DNA of 21,910 nucleotides from an uncultured Fretibacterium sp. (GCF_938040765.1 NZ_CALIAA010000288.1:1-21910); one strand, 5' to 3'. Numbered from the stretch's first letter, positions 13,059-21,669 are shown. Numbers and translations are program-made. Notes: generated by a model not told the origin, from the sequence alone.

Positions 13059-15048
13059 GCTCAAGAAAGCGGAGCTTTACTATCACAAATCCGTTCGCGA
13101 GGAGATAGCCGCCGTCCTGCAGGACAGCGGCGTCTGCCAGGTCATCGGGGACCCCGAACGGGCGGCCCGCCCGGCGGAGATCGAGGCCCGGCTTTCGGAG
13201 AGCGAGGAACGGCTCTCCGACGTCCGTTACCTGATGCGCACGCTGTCGGGACGCTACAGGGACCCGATCCCCTCCATGGATCGCCTGCTGGGGGAGCGTC
13301 CGATCGTCTCCATGGCCAACCTGGACCGGCTTGCGCGCGAAACGGATCTGGCGGAGGCGGCTGCGGCCGTCCGCCGAAAGGAACACGAGATCAACGAGCT
13401 GAAGCTGGAGGCGGCGCAGATCAACGCAAATCAGGCGCTGATCTCCTCCCTGAGCTTCTTTCCCCTTCCCCTATCCGCCCTGACGGAGGGGACGCGAACC
13501 GTGCGCGGCGTCGCCGGCACGATAAAAGCGGAACAGTTCAACGCGTTCAAGAGCGCCCTGGCCGAGTTCGCCAGGGATACGGAGGTCTTCCTCCCCGGGG
13601 ATGCAGCGACCGCCCGGGAGGTCCAGGCCGTCGTGCTCTTCTCCCGCGACCTCGGGACGAAGGTCCTGGAGGCCTGCACCCGCAACGGGATGTCGCTCTT
13701 CGACATTCCCGCCTCCATCAAGGGCTCCGTGCAGGAGGAGACCGCTGCGCTCGCCGCGAAGCTCGCCGAGGTCGAGGACCGGGAGGGCGTCATCTCGGAC
13801 GAGCTGGATGCCCTGGCCGAGAAGTGGATGCCCGTGGTCCAGAAGCTCTCGGACTATTGGAACAGCCTCGCCGGGCGCTATCGTGCGCAGGGCGAGAGCG
13901 ACGAGACCGACCGCACCCTGAGGACCCTTTTCTGGGTTCCGGAACGGGACACCGCACAGCTTCAAAAGAGGCTCGAGGCCGTCAGCCCGAACGTCGCCCT
14001 CTTCCTGAGCGACCCGGGCGAGGGCGACGAGCCGCCCGCACTGCTGGAGAACGGCCGGTTCGTCCGCCCCTTCAACATCCTCACGACGCTCTACTCGCCC
14101 CCCCTCTACGGCGGCACGGACCCGACGCCCTCCCTGGCCCCCTTCTTCTTCATCTTCTTCGGGATGTGCCTGGGGGACGCGGGGTACGCCCTGGTGATGC
14201 TGGGCGTCATCGGCTGGCTTTTCAAAAAATACCGGCGCATTCCCTCGTCGGTCAAGGATTTCGTCACCCTTTTCGCGTTCTGTGCCGTGTCCACGTTCGT
14301 CTACGGGGTGATCAGCGGGAGCTTCTTCGGCAACTTCATCGACTCCTTCCTGCCCTTCCTCGTCCCGCTCAAGAACTCCCTGATGCTGGTGGACCCCATG
14401 ACCAACCCGATGCAGGTCCTGGGCATCTCCCTCCTGCTGGGCGTCGTGCACCTGATGTTCGGGCTCCTGATCGCCGCTTACGACAACGTCCGGGCCGGGC
14501 AGTACCTCGACGCGGCCGGGGACAACATCGCGTGGTTCCTGTTCATCACGGGGCTCTGCGTGTTCGGGACGGCCGCGGGCGGCCTGCTTCCCGAACCCTT
14601 CGTCCTCCTCGGCAAGGCCATGGCGATCGCAGGGGCCGTCGTGATCTTCCTGTACGCCGGGCGCGGGAAGAAGGGCATCCTCTCCAAGGCGCTCTCCGGA
14701 TTCCTGGCGCTCTACGGCTCCACCTCCTACCTGGGGGACATCCTGAGCTACAGCCGGCTTCTGGCGCTGGGCTTCGGCTCGGCGGTCATCGGCATGATCA
14801 TCAATCTCCTGGGAGGCATGTCGGCGGAGATCCCCTACGTAGGGTGGCTCGTCGCCATCGTGGTCATAGCGGGAGGGCACGTCTTCAGCATCCTCATCAA
14901 CATCCTGGGGGCGTTCGTCCATCCCCTGCGTCTGCAGTACGTCGAGTTTTTCGGGAAGTTCTATTCGGGCGGGGGGACCTCATACGAGCCCCTGACCCAT
15001 TCCCAGGAGTACGTGGAAATAGACAACCGCTGCACCTCCGGGGCCTGA
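13045..15048 (+). CDS. ntpI: V-type ATPase membrane subunit I (a-subunit)
   Basis: Stator membrane subunit that forms the two ion half-channels against the proteolipid ring, 667 residues. Residues 1 to about 350 are a soluble arm with coiled coils (EARLSESEERLSDVRYLM; LAAKLAEVEDREGVISDELDAL). The C-terminal half holds seven or eight membrane helices, starting near PFFFIFFGMCLGDAGYAL. The conserved segment ILSYSRLLALGFGSAVIG carries Arg571, the expected channel arginine. The start ATG at 13045 lies inside the preceding gene, giving a 14-base overlap; its ribosome binding site is weak (AGAGGTG), suggesting translational coupling. Confidence 0.96.
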   Translation: MGVAKLKKAELYYHKSVREEIAAVLQDSGVCQVIGDPERAARPAEIEARLSESEERLSDVRYLMRTLSGRYRDPIPSMDRLLGERPIVSMANLDRLARETDLAEAAAAVRRKEHEINELKLEAAQINANQALISSLSFFPLPLSALTEGTRTVRGVAGTIKAEQFNAFKSALAEFARDTEVFLPGDAATAREVQAVVLFSRDLGTKVLEACTRNGMSLFDIPASIKGSVQEETAALAAKLAEVEDREGVISDELDALAEKWMPVVQKLSDYWNSLAGRYRAQGESDETDRTLRTLFWVPERDTAQLQKRLEAVSPNVALFLSDPGEGDEPPALLENGRFVRPFNILTTLYSPPLYGGTDPTPSLAPFFFIFFGMCLGDAGYALVMLGVIGWLFKKYRRIPSSVKDFVTLFAFCAVSTFVYGVISGSFFGNFIDSFLPFLVPLKNSLMLVDPMTNPMQVLGISLLLGVVHLMFGLLIAAYDNVRAGQYLDAAGDNIAWFLFITGLCVFGTAAGGLLPEPFVLLGKAMAIAGAVVIFLYAGRGKKGILSKALSGFLALYGSTSYLGDILSYSRLLALGFGSAVIGMIINLLGGMSAEIPYVGWLVAIVVIAGGHVFSILINILGAFVHPLRLQYVEFFGKFYSGGGTSYEPLTHSQEYVEIDNRCTSGA

Positions 15049-15115
15049 ATCGAAACGACCGGCCAATATTCGGGATTTCAAGCGAGATATCCGTCAATTC
15101 GAGCAATACACTCGG

Positions 15116-15145
15116 AAGGTCCTTCGGGCCTTTCAAAATTTTGAA
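15116..15145 (+). promoter_or_regulatory. Intercistronic hairpin and palindrome before ntpK
   Basis: AAGGTCC (15116-15122) pairs with GGGCCTT (15126-15132) around TTC. The perfect palindrome TTCAAAATTTTGAA (15132-15145) follows and shares a base with the first stem. CCTT of the first stem can alternatively pair with AAGG at the ntpK ribosome binding site (AGGGAG, 15145-15150). The rest of the 113-base gap is empty. It may protect or tune the mRNA of the high-copy proteolipid. Confidence 0.5.
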
Positions 15146-15161
15146 GGGAGAGCTTGACACT

Positions 15162-15641
15162 ATGGAATATCTTGGACTCACAATGGCTTTGTTCGGCGCC
15201 GCCCTGGCTGCGGCTCTGTCGGGGATCGGGTCGGCCATCGGCATCGGCATCGCCGGAGGAAGCGCCGCGGGCGTCATGACGGAGGACCCCAACAAGTTCG
15301 CCAGCTGCCTCATCCTTCAGGCCCTTCCCGGCACGCAGGGCATCTACGGCCTGCTGATCACCTTCTTCGTCCTCAACAAGCTGGGGCTCCTCGGTGGCGG
15401 TACGGCCGTGGCTCTGAACTGGAACCAGGGCCTCCAGATCTTCGCCTCCTGCATGCCCATCGCCATCGTCGGCTGGATCTCCGCCATCTACCAGGGCAAG
15501 ACGTCGGCGGCCTCCATCCAGATGATCTCCAAGAAGCCCGAGGCCATGGGCAAGGCCATCATCCTTCCGGCCATGGTCGAGACCTATGCGGTTCTGGCCC
15601 TCCTGACGAGCATCCTGATGCTTATGGGAGTCCAGCTCTAG
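15162..15641 (+). CDS. ntpK: V-type ATPase proteolipid subunit K, Na+-type
   Basis: Rotor-ring proteolipid, 159 residues, with four membrane helices in two hairpins. The family glycine helix GSAIGIGIAGGSAAG is at 23-37. Ion-site residues match those that bind Na+ in Enterococcus hirae NtpK: Leu55, Thr58 and Gln59 in ALPGTQG, Gln111 in IYQGK and Glu140 in AMVETYA. Only the second hairpin carries the carboxylate, so each subunit would bind one ion. The ATG at 15162 is the first start with a plausible ribosome binding site (AGGGAG, 11 bases away) and matches the family N-terminus. The open frame continues far upstream as shadow of ntpI. Confidence 0.97.
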   Translation: MEYLGLTMALFGAALAAALSGIGSAIGIGIAGGSAAGVMTEDPNKFASCLILQALPGTQGIYGLLITFFVLNKLGLLGGGTAVALNWNQGLQIFASCMPIAIVGWISAIYQGKTSAASIQMISKKPEAMGKAIILPAMVETYAVLALLTSILMLMGVQL

Positions 15642-15655
15642 GGCGGGTGGCTCGC

Positions 15656-16234
15656 ATGTCACTTGCCGACATTAAAGCGAGAATAAGCGCGGAAGCTCAG
15701 GAGCAGGTGCACGCGATCGAGGCGGAGAACAACGCCCTCGTCGCGGATATCGAAAGGAAGGCGGCCAGCGAGGCCAAGGCCATCCGGGACTCCTACAACG
15801 AGCGGCTTGCCAGGGAGGAACCCGAGGTCCTGAAGCGCCGTGAGATCGTCGCCGAGCTCGACGCGAAGAAGGTGGACCTGGGCGTGCGTCAGGACCTCGT
15901 AAGCGAGTCCTTCGCGGCGTCCCTCCGCCAGATGTCCGAGATGCCGCGCGACAAGTACGTGGCGTTCGCGAATGCGCTGCTGAAGAAGGCCGTCCGCACC
16001 AAAAGCGAGGTCGTCCTCGTCGGAAAGGGCGAGAAATACCTCGACAAGGCCTGGATTGACGAGTTCAACAGCGCCAACCAGGCGTCGCTGACGCTCTCGT
16101 CCGAACGCCTGCCCATCTCCGGCGGCTTCGTGCTGAGGGACGACAGGGTCGACGTCAACTGCTCGTGGAACATGCTGCTGGAGGACATCCGTTCCGACAT
16201 CGAGTCCGAAGTCGTCAAGAAACTGTTCCCCTAG
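15656..16234 (+). CDS. ntpE: V-type ATPase subunit E
   Basis: Peripheral-stalk subunit that pairs with the G/H subunit and caps the catalytic hexamer, 192 residues. It has an N-terminal charged coiled coil (MSLADIKARISAEAQEQVHAI onward to about 85) and a C-terminal globular part ending in LEDIRSDIESEVVKKLF with the family-like SGGFVLRDDRVDVNCSWNMLL. I prefer the ATG at 15656, with GGGTGG 5 bases upstream and a typical family start, over the GTG at 15647. It lies 14 bases after ntpK. Confidence 0.92.
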   Translation: MSLADIKARISAEAQEQVHAIEAENNALVADIERKAASEAKAIRDSYNERLAREEPEVLKRREIVAELDAKKVDLGVRQDLVSESFAASLRQMSEMPRDKYVAFANALLKKAVRTKSEVVLVGKGEKYLDKAWIDEFNSANQASLTLSSERLPISGGFVLRDDRVDVNCSWNMLLEDIRSDIESEVVKKLFP

Positions 16235-16246
16235 GGGGTGCCGGCC

Positions 16247-17251
16247 GTGAGTTACGTGTATGCCGTGGCCCGGCTGCGAGGTATGGAGAACCGCCTTCTG
16301 GACGCGTCCTTCCTCTCGAGGCTCATGGAGAGCCCGACGCTCGACGATGCGTTGAAAGCCCTGGCCGAGACCTCCTATGCCCAATGGTTCGGCAAGGCCG
16401 CCGAGACGGGGTTCGACAGGGCCATCGACGACGAGATGCTCGCCACCTGCAGGGAGTTGGCGCAGTTCGTCCCGGACACCGGCCTGATAACCCTTTTTCG
16501 GATGCCCTACGACTACCACAACGTCAAGGTCATCCTCAAGAGCCTCTTCAAGGTTCGGGGCGGCGATCCGGAGGGCAGACGCCACGAGCTTCTCTCGCCC
16601 TTGGGCTCCGTGGACCCCGAGGAGCTGACGGCGGCGCTCGAGGCCGAGGAGTACGCCCATCTGCCCTACGGTCTGGGGTATCTGATCCCCCAGTGCTGGC
16701 TTCATTGGGACCAGACGAAGGACGCGCAGGGGGTGGAGCTGCTTCTGGACCATCATCTGTTCGCCTCGATGCTCGCCCTCGCGGAGAGCCTGAAGCTGCC
16801 CGAGATCGTGGCGTGGGTCAGGCACAAGATCGACGCGGAGAACCTCCGCAGCGCCGTGCGGCTTCAGCGCATGGGCGTCGACGCGGCGGGAGGGCTCTCC
16901 TTCTTCCACCCGGGCGGGAACATCCGGCCCGAGGACGTCGCCCGATTGCTGGGGGAGCCCCCCGAGACCTGGGGCAAGCTCCTCGCCCACACCGATATCG
17001 GTGCGGCGCTGGACGTCCTTCAGGAGCGGACGGACCTCCGGGGCACGCTCTCGGACGTCTCCAGAGCCCTGGACGAGTACCTGGTCCGGGTTTTGGAAAA
17101 AGCGCGTTTTTCGATGGACGATCCGGCGAACGTCCTCCTCTACCTGCTGACCAAGGAGGCCGAGGCGCGAAATCTGCGTATCGTGCTGGTCTGCGTGGCG
17201 AGCGGGCTGAACCGTGAATTTGCAAGGAGGCTGTTGAGCCATGTCCGATAG
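16247..17251 (+). CDS. ntpC: V-type ATPase subunit C (d-type)
   Basis: Funnel-shaped subunit that links the central rotor shaft to the proteolipid ring (C in bacteria, d in eukaryotes). It has 334 residues, nearly all helical, with the family N-terminus SYVYAVARLRGMENRLLD and the segment FRMPYDYHNVKVILKSLF. I chose the GTG at 16247 because AGGGGGTG ends 6 bases upstream and the family starts here; a GTG at 16238 is the alternative. It is 12 bases after ntpE and overlaps the next gene by 11 bases. Confidence 0.93.
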   Translation: MSYVYAVARLRGMENRLLDASFLSRLMESPTLDDALKALAETSYAQWFGKAAETGFDRAIDDEMLATCRELAQFVPDTGLITLFRMPYDYHNVKVILKSLFKVRGGDPEGRRHELLSPLGSVDPEELTAALEAEEYAHLPYGLGYLIPQCWLHWDQTKDAQGVELLLDHHLFASMLALAESLKLPEIVAWVRHKIDAENLRSAVRLQRMGVDAAGGLSFFHPGGNIRPEDVARLLGEPPETWGKLLAHTDIGAALDVLQERTDLRGTLSDVSRALDEYLVRVLEKARFSMDDPANVLLYLLTKEAEARNLRIVLVCVASGLNREFARRLLSHVR

Positions 17252-17579
17252 CCTTTCCCTGCCGATGGCGGCCATCGGCAGCTACGAGATGGTGCTCCCC
17301 TTCCAGGCCGTGGGCGTCAGGCCCTTCATTCTGGAGGCGGACAAGAGGGACACGTTCGAGCGGACCCTCGACAAGCTGGCCCGTGAGAACTATGCCGTGG
17401 TCTTCGTCCAGGAGGATCTTTTTGTGGACTTCATCCACAAGGTCCAGGAGATCAACGACGCCTACCCCACCAGCGTCCTGCCCCTGCCCGGACTTTCCGG
17501 CAGCACCGGCGCGGGCCTGGCCTCCATCCGCAACAGCGTCGAGAAGGCCGTGGGCATGGACATTTTTGCGGACAGATAG
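17241..17579 (+). CDS. ntpG: V-type ATPase subunit F
   Basis: Central-shaft subunit F (NtpG in Enterococcus naming), 112 residues, with a small Rossmann-like fold: strand MAAIGSYEMVLPFQAVGV, strand YAVVFVQEDLF, strand TSVLPLPGLSG and a C-terminal helix SIRNSVEKAVGMDIF. Motif order and length fit the family, which binds subunit D. The ATG at 17241 overlaps ntpC, with AAGGAGG 10 bases upstream, so the two are coupled. Confidence 0.95.
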   Translation: MSDSLSLPMAAIGSYEMVLPFQAVGVRPFILEADKRDTFERTLDKLARENYAVVFVQEDLFVDFIHKVQEINDAYPTSVLPLPGLSGSTGAGLASIRNSVEKAVGMDIFADR

Positions 17580-17652
17580 GAAGGGGATCCTTCTTTACTT
17601 TGAGTTTTTTCCTGGAGTTCCTTGAGGAAAACGCATAGCGGAGGCGATAATA
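17580..17652 (+). promoter_or_regulatory. Intercistronic hairpins before ntpA
   Basis: GAAGG (17580-17584) pairs with CCTTC (17589-17593) and is followed by TTTACTTT. A second hairpin, TTTTCCT with AGGAAAA, lies at about 17606-17630. They may be a weak attenuator or an RNA-processing site. GGAGG at 17640-17644 serves ntpA. Confidence 0.4.
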
Positions 17653-19446
17653 GTGCCCAACGAAGGATTGGTTAAAGGGACCATAGAACGGATCGCCGGC
17701 CCCCTGGTCATCGCCAAGGGAATGACGGGCGCCAGCATGTACGACGTGGTGCACATCGGCGAGATCGGGCTGGTCGGAGAGATTGTGGAGCTGGAGGGGG
17801 ACAAGGCCTCCGTCCAGGTCTACGAGGAGACCTCGGGGCTCATGCCCGGGGAGCCCGTCGTCTGTCTCGGCGAGCCCCTGAGCGTCGAGCTGGGGCCCGG
17901 GATCATCGAGCAATTCTATGACGGCATCCAGCGCCCGCTCGAGCTGATCGAGCAGGCGGCGGAGAGCCATTTCATCTCGCGCGGGATCAACGTCCCCGCG
18001 ATAGACCGCAAGAAGAAGTGGACGTTCGAGCCCCGCGTGAAGGCCGGCGATGTCGTCGAGCCCGGCGACATCCTGGGGACCGTGCAGGAGACGATCGTCG
18101 TGGAGCACCGCATCATGGTGCCGAACGGCATGAGGGGCAAGATCAAGAGCATCCAGTCCGGGGATCATACGGTCGAGGACGTCATCGCCGTGCTGGACGA
18201 CAACGGGACGCAGCACGAGGTCCGGATGCTCCAGCGCTGGCCCGTGCGTCAGCCGCGCCCGGTCGCCAAACGCCTGGCGCCCAACGTGCCGATGAGCACG
18301 GGGCAGCGCGTCGTCGACGCCTTCTTCCCCATCGCGCTGGGCGGGACGGCCTGCGTGCCCGGGCCCTTCGGTTCGGGAAAGACGGTCATCCAGCACCAGT
18401 TCGCCAAGTGGGCCCAGGCCCAGATCGTCGTCTACGTCGGCTGCGGCGAGCGCGGCAACGAGATGACGGACGTGCTTCTGGAGTTCCCCGAGCTGGAGGA
18501 CCCGCAGTCCGGGCACCCGCTGATGAAGCGGACCACGCTCATCGCCAACACCTCCAACATGCCCGTCGCGGCGCGCGAGGCCTCCATCTACACGGCCATC
18601 ACCCTGGCCGAGTACTACCGGGACATGGGCTACTCCGTCGCCCTGATGGCGGACTCCACGAGCCGCTGGGCCGAGGCCCTGCGCGAGATGTCCAGCCGCC
18701 TCGAGGAGATGCCCGGCGAGGAGGGCTACCCCGCCTACCTCGGGACGCGCCTGGCGTCCTTCTACGAGCGTGCCGGCCGCTGCATCGTCAAGGGAAAGGA
18801 CGGACGCGAGGGCTCCATCAGCGTCATCGGGGCGGTCTCGCCTCCCGGCGGCGACCTCTCCGAGCCCGTCACGCAGAACACGCTGCGCGTCACCAAGGTG
18901 TTCTGGGGACTGGACGCGAACTTGGCCTATCAGCGCCACTTCCCGGCCATCAACTGGCTCTCCAGCTACTCGCTCTACACGGAGCGCCTGGACGCCTACT
19001 GGGACGAGAAGTTCGACGACGAGTGGAGCGGCCTCCGCGTCGAGGCGATGAGCCTGCTCGAGGAGGAGGACCAGCTGCGCGAGGTCGTGCGCCTGGTGGG
19101 CATCGACGCCCTCTCCAAGGAGGAGCGCATGGTTCTGGAGACGGCGAAGTCCCTGCGCGAGGACTTCCTGCACCAGAACGCCTTCCACGAGATCGACACC
19201 TACGCCTCGATGGAGAAGCAGTTCAAGATGCTGAAGACCATCGTCCGGTTCCACCATCTGGGCATGGACGCCCTCAAAAAGGGCGCGCCCATGAACGAGC
19301 TCTTCAACCTTCCGGTTCGCGAGCAGATCGCCCGCATGCGCTACCTGGAGGAGGCCCAGATCGGCCAGATCGACAAACTTGAGGATACGATAAAGGAACA
19401 GATCAACGGGATCGTCCCGGTGGGTGGTGAGAGCAATGTTGCCTAA
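17653..19446 (+). CDS. ntpA: V-type ATPase catalytic subunit A
   Basis: Nucleotide-hydrolysing subunit of the catalytic A3B3 hexamer, 597 residues. Visible are the N-terminal barrel, the A-type insertion domain (about 115-200, including KKKWTFEPRVKAGDVVEPGDI), Walker A GPFGSGKT (237-244) with Lys243, the catalytic glutamate in GCGERGNE (Glu266), and SRWAEALREMSSRLEEMPGEEGYPAYLGTRLA of the nucleotide fold. The GTG at 17653 has GGAGG 8 bases upstream. It overlaps ntpB by 11 bases. Confidence 0.98.
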   Translation: MPNEGLVKGTIERIAGPLVIAKGMTGASMYDVVHIGEIGLVGEIVELEGDKASVQVYEETSGLMPGEPVVCLGEPLSVELGPGIIEQFYDGIQRPLELIEQAAESHFISRGINVPAIDRKKKWTFEPRVKAGDVVEPGDILGTVQETIVVEHRIMVPNGMRGKIKSIQSGDHTVEDVIAVLDDNGTQHEVRMLQRWPVRQPRPVAKRLAPNVPMSTGQRVVDAFFPIALGGTACVPGPFGSGKTVIQHQFAKWAQAQIVVYVGCGERGNEMTDVLLEFPELEDPQSGHPLMKRTTLIANTSNMPVAAREASIYTAITLAEYYRDMGYSVALMADSTSRWAEALREMSSRLEEMPGEEGYPAYLGTRLASFYERAGRCIVKGKDGREGSISVIGAVSPPGGDLSEPVTQNTLRVTKVFWGLDANLAYQRHFPAINWLSSYSLYTERLDAYWDEKFDDEWSGLRVEAMSLLEEEDQLREVVRLVGIDALSKEERMVLETAKSLREDFLHQNAFHEIDTYASMEKQFKMLKTIVRFHHLGMDALKKGAPMNELFNLPVREQIARMRYLEEAQIGQIDKLEDTIKEQINGIVPVGGESNVA

Positions 19447-20845
19447 GGAATACCGGACCATATCGGGGCTCTCCGGGCCCCTGATGATGGTCGAGAACAC
19501 GAGCGGCGTCCGCTACGACGAGCTGGTCGAGATCGAGCTCGGCAATGGGGAGAAGCGCCGCGGGCGCGTGCTCGAGATCGAGTCGACGCGCGCGCTGGTG
19601 CAGGTCTTCGAGGGGACGTCGGGGATCGACATCGCCGACACGAAGGTACGCTTCATCGGCAAGGTCCTGACGCTTCCGGTGTCGCGCGACATGCTGGGGC
19701 GCGTCTTCAACGGGCGCGGAGACCCCATCGACGGCGGCGCTCCCCTGATCGCCGAGAAGAAGCTGGACATCAACGGGATGCCGATGAACCCCTACTCCCG
19801 CGACTTCCCCTCGGAGTTCATCCAGACCGGCATCTCCACGATCGACGGCCTGAACCCGATGGTGCGCGGCCAGAAGCTGCCCATCTTCTCCGCCTCCGGC
19901 CTTCCCCACAACCGCATGGCGGCGCAGATCGCGCGCCAGGCGACGGTCATCAGCGGACACGAGGACTTCGCCGTCGTGTTCGCCGCGATGGGCATCACGT
20001 TCGAGGAGGCCTCCTTCTTCATGGAGGACTTCCGCAAGACGGGTGCGCTCCAGCGCACGGTGCTCTACATCAACCTGGCGGACGACCCGGCGATCGAGCG
20101 CATCACCACGCCGCGCATCGCCCTGACCGCCGCGGAGTACCTGGCCTTCGAGTGCGACATGCACGTCGTGGTCATCCTCACCGACCTGACGAACTACTGC
20201 GAGGCCCTGCGCGAGATCTCGGCGGCCCGCAAGGAGGTCCCCGGGCGCCGCGGCTACCCCGGCTACCTCTACACCGACCTGGCGACGATGTACGAGCGCG
20301 CCGGGCGTCTGAAGGGCAAGAGCGGCTCCATCACGCAGATCCCCATCCTGACCATGCCCGAGGACGACAAGACGCACCCGATTCCCGACCTCACCGGCTA
20401 CATCACGGAGGGGCAGATCATCCTGAGCCGCGGCCTTCACCGTAAGGGCATCTACCCGCCGGTGGACGTCATGCCCTCCCTGTCCCGACTCAAGGACAAG
20501 GGCATCGGCAAGGAGAAGACCCGCGAGGACCACGCCGACCTGATGAACCAGCTCTTCGCGGCCTACGCGAGGGGCAAGGAGGCCAAGGAGCTGGCGGTCA
20601 TCCTCGGCGAGGGCGCTCTGACGGAGGAGGACAAGGCGTTCGCGAAGTTCGCCGACGCCTTCGAGGACCGCTACATCCGCCAGGGCGAGTACGAGAACCG
20701 TACCGTCAAGGAGACGCTCGAACTGGGCTGGGACCTGCTGACGATGGTTCCGACGAAGGAGCTGAAGCGTATCCGCGACGCCTACATCGAAAAGTACCTG
20801 AAACCCCTGCTCGAGAAGAAGGCGGAACAGGGCGCGAAGGCGTAA
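19436..20845 (+). CDS. ntpB: V-type ATPase non-catalytic subunit B
   Basis: Regulatory partner of subunit A in the A3B3 hexamer, 469 residues. As is usual for B subunits the Walker A loop is lost: SASGLPHNRMAAQIARQA stands in its place. The strongly conserved GYPGYLYTDLATMYERAGR and GSITQIPILTMPEDDKTHPIPDLTGYITEGQI are present. I chose the ATG at 19436 (MLPKEYRTI, family-like), inside the end of ntpA, with GGTGGTGAG just upstream; a longer in-frame start at 19424 is less likely. Confidence 0.97.
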   Translation: MLPKEYRTISGLSGPLMMVENTSGVRYDELVEIELGNGEKRRGRVLEIESTRALVQVFEGTSGIDIADTKVRFIGKVLTLPVSRDMLGRVFNGRGDPIDGGAPLIAEKKLDINGMPMNPYSRDFPSEFIQTGISTIDGLNPMVRGQKLPIFSASGLPHNRMAAQIARQATVISGHEDFAVVFAAMGITFEEASFFMEDFRKTGALQRTVLYINLADDPAIERITTPRIALTAAEYLAFECDMHVVVILTDLTNYCEALREISAARKEVPGRRGYPGYLYTDLATMYERAGRLKGKSGSITQIPILTMPEDDKTHPIPDLTGYITEGQIILSRGLHRKGIYPPVDVMPSLSRLKDKGIGKEKTREDHADLMNQLFAAYARGKEAKELAVILGEGALTEEDKAFAKFADAFEDRYIRQGEYENRTVKETLELGWDLLTMVPTKELKRIRDAYIEKYLKPLLEKKAEQGAKA

Positions 20846-20860
20846 GGGGGCGGTGGAGCG

Positions 20861-21484
20861 ATGGCACGCATCAACGTCAACCCCAACCGCATGGAGCTGT
20901 CGAAGCTCAAGAAGCGCCTGGTCGTCGCCAGACGGGGGCACAAGCTGCTGAAGGACAAGCAGGATGCCCTGATCAAGGCGTTTCTGGAGCGGGCCCGGGC
21001 GGGCAAGGCGCTCCGGGAGAAGGTGGAGGCGGAGCTCCAGGAGTGCTACGGCACCTTCGCCTTCTCCCGCGCTCAGACGACGCCCGAGATCCTGGAGCAG
21101 GCGCTGATCTTTCCCGGCGCGCGCTGCACCCTCTCCGTGTCCTGGCGCAACGTCATGAGCGTCATGGTCCCGAAGTACGACGTCAAGCAGGAGGGCAACC
21201 CCGTAAACTACGGTTTTGCCTCCGTGCCGCTCCTCCTGGACGTGGCGCTGGAGCAGTTCAGCAAACTGATTCTCCGTCTGCTGGAACTGGCCGCGGAGGA
21301 GAAGGCCATCCGCCTGATGGCGGGCGAGATCGAGCGCACCCGGCGCCGCGTCAACGCGCTGGAGTACGTCATGATCCCCAACCTGCAGGAGACGATCCGC
21401 TACATCAGCATGAAGCTGGACGAGCAGGAACGCTCGACCCTCAGCCGCCTGATGAAGATCAAGGAGATCGTCCGCTCGGCGTGA
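20861..21484 (+). CDS. ntpD: V-type ATPase central shaft subunit D
   Basis: Rotor-shaft subunit D, counterpart of F-ATPase gamma, 207 residues. It has the antiparallel coiled-coil layout: N-terminal helix beginning INVNPNRMELSKLKKRLVVARRGHKLLKDKQDAL, a short globular middle, and the C-terminal helix RRRVNALEYVMIPNLQETIRYISMKLDEQER. The ATG at 20861 follows GGTGGAG closely, with a G-rich stretch before it, 15 bases after the ntpB stop. It is the last gene of the operon. Confidence 0.97.
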   Translation: MARINVNPNRMELSKLKKRLVVARRGHKLLKDKQDALIKAFLERARAGKALREKVEAELQECYGTFAFSRAQTTPEILEQALIFPGARCTLSVSWRNVMSVMVPKYDVKQEGNPVNYGFASVPLLLDVALEQFSKLILRLLELAAEEKAIRLMAGEIERTRRRVNALEYVMIPNLQETIRYISMKLDEQERSTLSRLMKIKEIVRSA

Positions 21485-21517
21485 TGCTCCTTATCCGGGC
21501 AAAAGGGCAAAAAAGCA

Positions 21518-21560
21518 AAAGAGCGAAGCTCCCCCGCGCGGGGGAGCTTCGCTCTTTGAC
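21518..21560 (+). terminator. Terminator-like hairpin after the ATPase operon
   Basis: Perfect 18-bp stem: 21518-21535 pairs with 21540-21557 around the loop GCGC. The stem ends in A/T pairs (AAA...TTT), but the tail GACAG is not U-rich. It lies 33 bases after the ntpD stop. Termination is likely because of stem strength; an mRNA-protecting role is possible. Confidence 0.75.
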
Positions 21561-21570
21561 AGACCTCTCC

Positions 21571-21613
21571 GGGGCTTCGCCCCTGACCCCACCCAGGGGA
21601 CTCGTCCCCTGGG
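21571..21613. repeat. REP-like pair of GC-rich palindromes
   Basis: GGGGC-TTC-GCCCC (21571-21583), then TGACCCCA, then CCCAGGGGA-CTCG-TCCCCTGGG (21592-21613, 9-bp stem), followed by GACCCC. Intergenic units of this shape occur in many copies in some high-GC genomes. One copy is seen here, so repetition cannot be tested in this window. Confidence 0.5.
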
Positions 21614-21634
21614 GACCCCGGACGGAACCTGTCA

Positions 21635-21654
21635 ATCTATCCATCTATCCATCT
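21635..21654. repeat. Short tandem repeat ATCTATCC
   Basis: ATCTATCC occurs twice and is followed by a partial copy (ATCT). It is followed by the small hairpin TGGATT-TAC-AATCCA (21655-21669, allowing one base either side). Confidence 0.6.
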
Positions 21655-21669
21655 TGGATTTACAATCCA

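Noticed and set aside
13824..15161. Long N-terminal extension of the proteolipid frame
   Set aside because: It overlaps ntpI in another frame; the family N-terminus and ribosome binding site support the ATG at 15162.
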